Below, piece by piece: positions 60,274 through 64,000 of a DNA stretch of 64,000 bases. Positions within the stretch are counted from its first letter, which is position 1. Each line of letters starts with the position of its first letter. Both the position numbers and the translations under genes were made by a program. Below the pieces are notes generated by a model, which did no database searches, was not told the DNA's origin, and saw only the letters and a list, made by a program, of their open reading frames with translations. The DNA is from Paraflavitalea sp966211765 (GTDB taxonomy: Bacteria; Bacteroidota; Bacteroidia; Chitinophagales; Chitinophagaceae), in NCBI GenBank assembly GCA_966211765.1, contig CBIHOV010000007.1, forward strand, positions 1 through 64,000. Reading direction: 5' to 3'.

Positions 60274-62178
60274 ATGTGCGGAATCGCAGGTTTTATCAAT
60301 TTCAGTAATGTTGAAGCATTGGCAGCCAAGGCCAACCTAGTGCAGCAACACAGAGGCCCGGACAGCCAGGATAACTGGATCCATAAGGGCGTATGTTTTT
60401 CACACCAGCGTTTATCCATCATTGATCTGGAGTCGAGATCCAATCAGCCTTTTGTGAAGGGCAACCTGGTTATCATCTTTAATGGAGAGATCTACAACTA
60501 TAAAGAATTAAAAGAAGGGTTACTGAAAGCCGATCCTTCCCTTCATTTTACCACCACTTCAGACACGGAAGTACTACTGGAATTGTACCGTGCCAAAAAG
60601 GAGAAATGCCTGGATGAATTGATCGGCATGTTTGTTTTTTCGATCTATGAGCAGGATACAGGCAAGCTCTTTATAGCGAGGGACCATTTTGGCATAAAAC
60701 CCCTCTTCTACACTCAGATAGGCAATAGCTTTGCTTTTTCCTCAGAATTGAAAACCCTGGTTACCCTGCCGGGATTTGATAAAACAATCAACTATAATGC
60801 CCTACTGGGGAGTATCAATTATCTATGGGTGCCCGGGGATGTTACCATGTTCCAACACACCCATAAACTAAGTGCCGCTCATTATGCAATCATTGATACT
60901 ACTGCACCTGCTTTAAAGCCCGCCTTTCACTGTTACTGGTCCTTACCTGCTACCACCACAGCAAATATATCCGAAAGTGAATGCATACAACAGGTGCGCT
61001 CCTGTATGGAAGCTTCCATCGCCAGGCATATGATCGCTGATGTACCTGTAAGCTGTTTTTTAAGCGGCGGACTTGATTCTTCCCTTATTGCGGTAATGGC
61101 TTCTCAACATACCCAAAAGTTATCTACTTATACCATTGCTACCACCCAAACGGATAAGCAGGCTGAACAAATGCCGGAAGATGAAATATATGCCAGGCAG
61201 TTGGCCGAACAGAAAAACTTTGATCACCACGAGATCATTATCGAAGCTGATATTGTAAACAACCTCCGGTCGATGGTATATACACTCGATGAGCCTATCG
61301 GAGACCCGGCTGCACTGAACACTTATCTCATTTGTAAAGCAGCCAGGGAAAAAGGGGTGAAGGTATTGTTATCAGGTATGGGTGCCGATGAACTTTTCTT
61401 CGGATACCGAAGGCAAAAAGCAACGATGATGGCACTCCGGTACCGCAAGTTACCTTCCGCGCTAAGGAAGCTTATCAGTAAAACAGTAGCTCTCTTACCC
61501 GTAAAAATGGGCAATAAGGGGCTTCGTATTTTCCGCTGGGCCAAGCGCTTCCTGTCATTTGCCGATCTTACTACGGAAGAAGCTTATATGAGAAGTTACT
61601 CCTATTATAATAAGGAGGAGCTACAATCGCTCTTTAAGAAAGATATAACAGCAGGCTATCAATGGCTCCGGAACCAACATGAAGGGTACTTCAATGAAAT
61701 CAGTAACCAGGGGCCTATCAACCAGATGTGCAATACGGATATTCATCTCTTCATGCAGGGGCTGAACCTTACCTATACCGACAGGGCTTCCATGGCAGCC
61801 TCTGTAGAGGTAAGGGTACCATTTATAGACAAGGAGGTAGTGGAATTAGCTATGCGTATCCCCGCCCATCTAAAATATGAAAAGGGGGTATCCAAATACA
61901 TTTTGCGGAAAGCAGCCGAACAGTACCTGCCCCAGGATATCATTTACCGGCCAAAGGCTTCCTTTGGCGCACCTATCCGCAGCTGGATCAATGGCGCGCT
62001 GAGGCCCATGATCGATGAACTACTTTCTGAACAATCCATAGCACAAAGGGGTATATTTCAATACGGTTATGTAAAAAAACTGATCGACGACGACAGGAAC
62101 GGAAAAGAAGACAATGCCTACAGAATATATCAGCTTATTACCTTAGAACTGTGGTTCAGGAATTACATCGATCAATAG
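60274..62178 (+). CDS. asnB: Asparagine synthase (glutamine-hydrolysing) family protein in polysaccharide locus
   Basis: 634-residue class II glutamine amidotransferase. Cys2 (MCGIAGF) is the N-terminal nucleophile; glutaminase residues follow in QHRGPDSQD and IIFNGEIYNYKEL; the synthetase domain has the PP-loop SCFLSGGLDSSLIA and LLSGMGADELFFGY. Such genes are frequent inside O-antigen and capsule clusters, where the enzyme probably amidates a uronic acid or similar sugar rather than making free Asn; this is inference from context. It sits in the middle of a tight gene string. Confidence 0.9.
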   Translation: MCGIAGFINFSNVEALAAKANLVQQHRGPDSQDNWIHKGVCFSHQRLSIIDLESRSNQPFVKGNLVIIFNGEIYNYKELKEGLLKADPSLHFTTTSDTEVLLELYRAKKEKCLDELIGMFVFSIYEQDTGKLFIARDHFGIKPLFYTQIGNSFAFSSELKTLVTLPGFDKTINYNALLGSINYLWVPGDVTMFQHTHKLSAAHYAIIDTTAPALKPAFHCYWSLPATTTANISESECIQQVRSCMEASIARHMIADVPVSCFLSGGLDSSLIAVMASQHTQKLSTYTIATTQTDKQAEQMPEDEIYARQLAEQKNFDHHEIIIEADIVNNLRSMVYTLDEPIGDPAALNTYLICKAAREKGVKVLLSGMGADELFFGYRRQKATMMALRYRKLPSALRKLISKTVALLPVKMGNKGLRIFRWAKRFLSFADLTTEEAYMRSYSYYNKEELQSLFKKDITAGYQWLRNQHEGYFNEISNQGPINQMCNTDIHLFMQGLNLTYTDRASMAASVEVRVPFIDKEVVELAMRIPAHLKYEKGVSKYILRKAAEQYLPQDIIYRPKASFGAPIRSWINGALRPMIDELLSEQSIAQRGIFQYGYVKKLIDDDRNGKEDNAYRIYQLITLELWFRNYIDQ

Positions 62179-62216
62179 GCAACCTGCCGTGTTGCCATTT
62201 TGGGAATTACTTCCCT

Positions 62217-62224
62217 TAAATTTG
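62217..62224 (+). promoter_or_regulatory. Candidate internal promoter in the polysaccharide locus
   Basis: TAAATTTG matches TAnnTTTG exactly, with a TTG (62192-62194) 22 bp upstream at acceptable spacing for a -33 element. It would transcribe the methyltransferase and oxidoreductase genes from about 62231. Confidence 0.55.
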
Positions 62225-62244
62225 CAGTTAATACAACTCTCCCG

Positions 62245-63138
62245 ATGAAACAAGATGACCCCAAAGTATCCGAAATAAAAGACTTCTGGAATGACAATCC
62301 GGTGGGAAGCAACTTCGTTGCCTACCAGCAGGATAAATCCTTTTATGAAAAATATGACACGTTCCGGTACAGTACGGAAGGACATATCCTGGAAGAGCTG
62401 GACAAAATTGATTTTAAGGATAAGAAGGTATTGGAGATCGGCCTGGGTCAGGGTGCAGATTCTATGCAGATCATTGAAAGGGGCGCTATTTATCACGGAA
62501 TAGATCTTACCGAAGAATCTGTAAGGCGTGTAAAAGAACGCTTCAGCTTATATAACAAGGCTTACAAAGAAGTGCAGGTAGCCAATGCAGAGGCCATACC
62601 CTACGAGGATAATTTCTTCGATATCGTATACTCACATGGCGTGATCCACCATTCCCATAAAATTGAGAATATAGTAGCGGAGATCCATCGGGTATTAAAG
62701 CCCGGTGGTAAAGCGATCATTATGCTTTACCATAAAAACTCCTTCAACTATTACGTTAGTATCGCTTTCTTCAGAAGGGTGGGACTTATGTTGCTGATGG
62801 TGTTCCCTTTCCTCGACTCACTTGTATCCAAACTAACAGGGGAAAGCAAGGAAAGGATCAACCGCCACAAGTATTACCTCAAAAAGGAAGGGCTTTCTTA
62901 TTTTAAGATGCGCAACTTCATCCATCGGTCAACCGATGGTCCGGATAATGTGTATGCATCTGTTTGGACAGCTAAAACATCGAGGAAACTATTCTCATCC
63001 TTTGCACCCATTGCAACCCATGTACATTTCTTAAATGAACGGCACCTTTTAGGGTTGCAATACCTATTACCTAAATTCGTTAAAAAATCACTTGCCGGAA
63101 AGTATGGATGGCATTTGTGGATAAACGCAACAAAATGA
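62245..63138 (+). CDS. SAM-dependent methyltransferase of the polysaccharide locus
   Basis: 297-residue class I methyltransferase. Start at 62245 (MKQDDPKVSEIKDFWNDNPVGS) is the usual opening of this family and lies after the -7 box; the upstream in-frame start at 62200 lies before it. SAM motif KKVLEIGLGQGADSMQ, then FFDIVYSHGVIHHSHKIENIVAEIHRVLKPGGKAIIMLYHKNS; the rest is a family-specific C-terminal domain that includes a hydrophobic stretch (VGLMLLMVFPFL). Probably methylates a sugar or a lipid-linked intermediate. Its stop overlaps the next start (ATGA). Confidence 0.88.
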   Translation: MKQDDPKVSEIKDFWNDNPVGSNFVAYQQDKSFYEKYDTFRYSTEGHILEELDKIDFKDKKVLEIGLGQGADSMQIIERGAIYHGIDLTEESVRRVKERFSLYNKAYKEVQVANAEAIPYEDNFFDIVYSHGVIHHSHKIENIVAEIHRVLKPGGKAIIMLYHKNSFNYYVSIAFFRRVGLMLLMVFPFLDSLVSKLTGESKERINRHKYYLKKEGLSYFKMRNFIHRSTDGPDNVYASVWTAKTSRKLFSSFAPIATHVHFLNERHLLGLQYLLPKFVKKSLAGKYGWHLWINATK

Positions 63139-64000
63139 AACAGGTTATTCAGAATTTTAAGTCTGGTGAATTATATGTTGATGAAGTACCAATGCCAGCC
63201 ATTGCGCCCAATATGGTATTGGTTGAAAATAAATACTCCCTTATCAGTGCAGGCACTGAGAGAAGTACCGTTAAGGTAGCGCAATCCAGCTTACTGGGCA
63301 AAGCAAAGCAACGTCCTGACCTGGTTGCACAGGTCCTCAACAATATCAAAAAAGAAGGGATCAAAGCAACGCTTGAAAAAGTCAGGACCAAATTAGACTC
63401 CTTAAAGGCCCTTGGATATAGTACCTCCGGAACTGTGATCGCATCCATGGACAGCAATGGCTATTTTAAACCTGGCGACAGGGTAGCATGCGCCGGACAG
63501 GATTATGCCTCCCATGCAGAAATGGTAACAGTGCCGCAAAACCTGGTAGTGAAAATACCTGACGAAGTTTCCTTTGAGGAAGCCAGCTTCACAACCCTCG
63601 GAGCCATTGCGATGCAGGGGGTGCGCCAAGCCGACCCAAAACTGGGAGAAATGGTCTGTGTAATTGGTCTTGGGTTGTTGGGTCAATTGACCTGCCAGCT
63701 GTTGAAGGCTAATGGCTGTAAAGTTTTTGGAATAGATCTCTCCGACACCCTGGTAACCCTTGCCAAAGAATTAGGCTCAGACCAGGCGGTAAACAGGGGC
63801 AATCCCGATCTGCTGAACATCATTAGCAACTTTACCAATGGCCGTGGCTTCGATAATGTAATTATCACGGCGGCAGCTCCTTCTAATGATCCCATCGAAT
63901 TATCTGCAGAAATAAGCCGGAAAAAAGGCAAAGTAATAGTAGTAGGGGCTGTAAAACTGGATGTCCCCCGTGACCCTCATTTCTTCCGCAAAGAACTGGA
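63135..64000 (+). CDS. Zinc-type alcohol dehydrogenase domain of a bi-domain oxidoreductase (3' truncated)
   Basis: The frame opens at the ATG at 63135 (MKQVIQNFKSGELYVDEVP), overlapping the methyltransferase stop as ATGA, and is still open at the right edge (288 codons in view). Seen: the GroES-like part (SLISAGTERSTVKVAQSSLLGKAKQRPDLV, ALGYSTSGTVI, PGDRVACAGQDYASHAE) and the start of the Rossmann part (VCVIGLGLLGQLTCQLLKANGCKVFGID). This N-terminus is that of the bi-domain proteins that carry a Gfo/Idh/MocA dehydrogenase C-terminally and are common in Bacteroidota polysaccharide loci; the second domain would lie beyond the window. Confidence 0.88.
   Translation, partial: MKQVIQNFKSGELYVDEVPMPAIAPNMVLVENKYSLISAGTERSTVKVAQSSLLGKAKQRPDLVAQVLNNIKKEGIKATLEKVRTKLDSLKALGYSTSGTVIASMDSNGYFKPGDRVACAGQDYASHAEMVTVPQNLVVKIPDEVSFEEASFTTLGAIAMQGVRQADPKLGEMVCVIGLGLLGQLTCQLLKANGCKVFGIDLSDTLVTLAKELGSDQAVNRGNPDLLNIISNFTNGRGFDNVIITAAAPSNDPIELSAEISRKKGKVIVVGAVKLDVPRDPHFFRKEL

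Overview
The window is chromosomal DNA from a member of the Bacteroidota, most likely family Chitinophagaceae. Grounds: a type IX secretion (T9SS) C-terminal sorting domain and the T9SS protein PorT, atpD-atpC separated from the rest of the atp operon, a menaquinone methyltransferase, SusC-like carboxypeptidase-regulatory domains, many lipoproteins with LxxC/xxAC lipoboxes, several exact TAnnTTTG -7 promoter boxes typical of Bacteroidota, weak or absent Shine-Dalgarno sequences, and frequent TTG/GTG starts. No rRNA, tRNA, transposase, phage gene or CRISPR array was seen.

Layout. 1-1.8 kb: 3' end of a T9SS-secreted protein and a collagen-like lipoprotein. 1.85-3.7 kb: atpC and atpD. 3.97-4.23 kb: an 11-bp periodic CATAT array. 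4.3-9.8 kb: a very large VIT/vWA/TPR/DUF2135 surface protein and an S9 peptidase lipoprotein. 9.9-11.2 kb: a two-gene unit of a PD-(D/E)XK nuclease and a DUF4268 protein. 11.4-17.7 kb: a complete RND efflux system (TetR, TolC, adaptor, pump) with two matching TetR operators. 17.9-25.6 kb: housekeeping genes (dnaX with an internal A9 run, PDH E2, a metallophosphatase/PQQ propeller protein, engB, ykuK). 26-31.2 kb: an FtsX/MacB permease, a CoA-binding protein, an epimerase, a GbsR-type regulator and its membrane partner. 31.2-37.4 kb: a TonB-like protein, a DUF5723 protein and a UbiA / type III PKS / methyltransferase / FAD-oxidoreductase biosynthetic operon. 37.8-39.3 kb: menG/ubiE and porT. 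39.6-44.6 kb: an AraC regulator, a propeller-SRPBCC fusion, and a TPR histidine kinase with a LytTR response regulator. 44.9-52.7 kb: a Wzi/RemB-like outer-membrane protein, dihydroorotase, a MutS-like ATPase, an M1 peptidase and YifB/ComM. 52.7-64 kb: the beginning of an exopolysaccharide/O-antigen locus (phosphoglycosyl transferase, WecB, flippase, putative polymerase, two GT4 glycosyltransferases, AsnB amidotransferase, methyltransferase, bi-domain oxidoreductase) running off the right edge.

How the genes fit together. The T9SS substrate at the left edge and PorT belong to one export route. The efflux operon is self-contained and has operators in front of both tetR and tolC. The UbiA-T3PKS-MT-FAD operon has the same set of activities as srsABC-type phenolic-lipid clusters plus a prenyltransferase, and predicts a methylated and oxidised, possibly prenylated, polyketide quinone. 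In it UbiA, the PKS and the FAD enzyme must all start at TTG.

The signals I rate highest are the 11-bp CATAT array upstream of atpD, the A9 tract in dnaX where slippage in either direction ends translation almost at once (gamma/tau production), the prenyltransferase/type III PKS operon, the nuclease/DUF4268 pair, and several repeat families that sit directly after stop codons.
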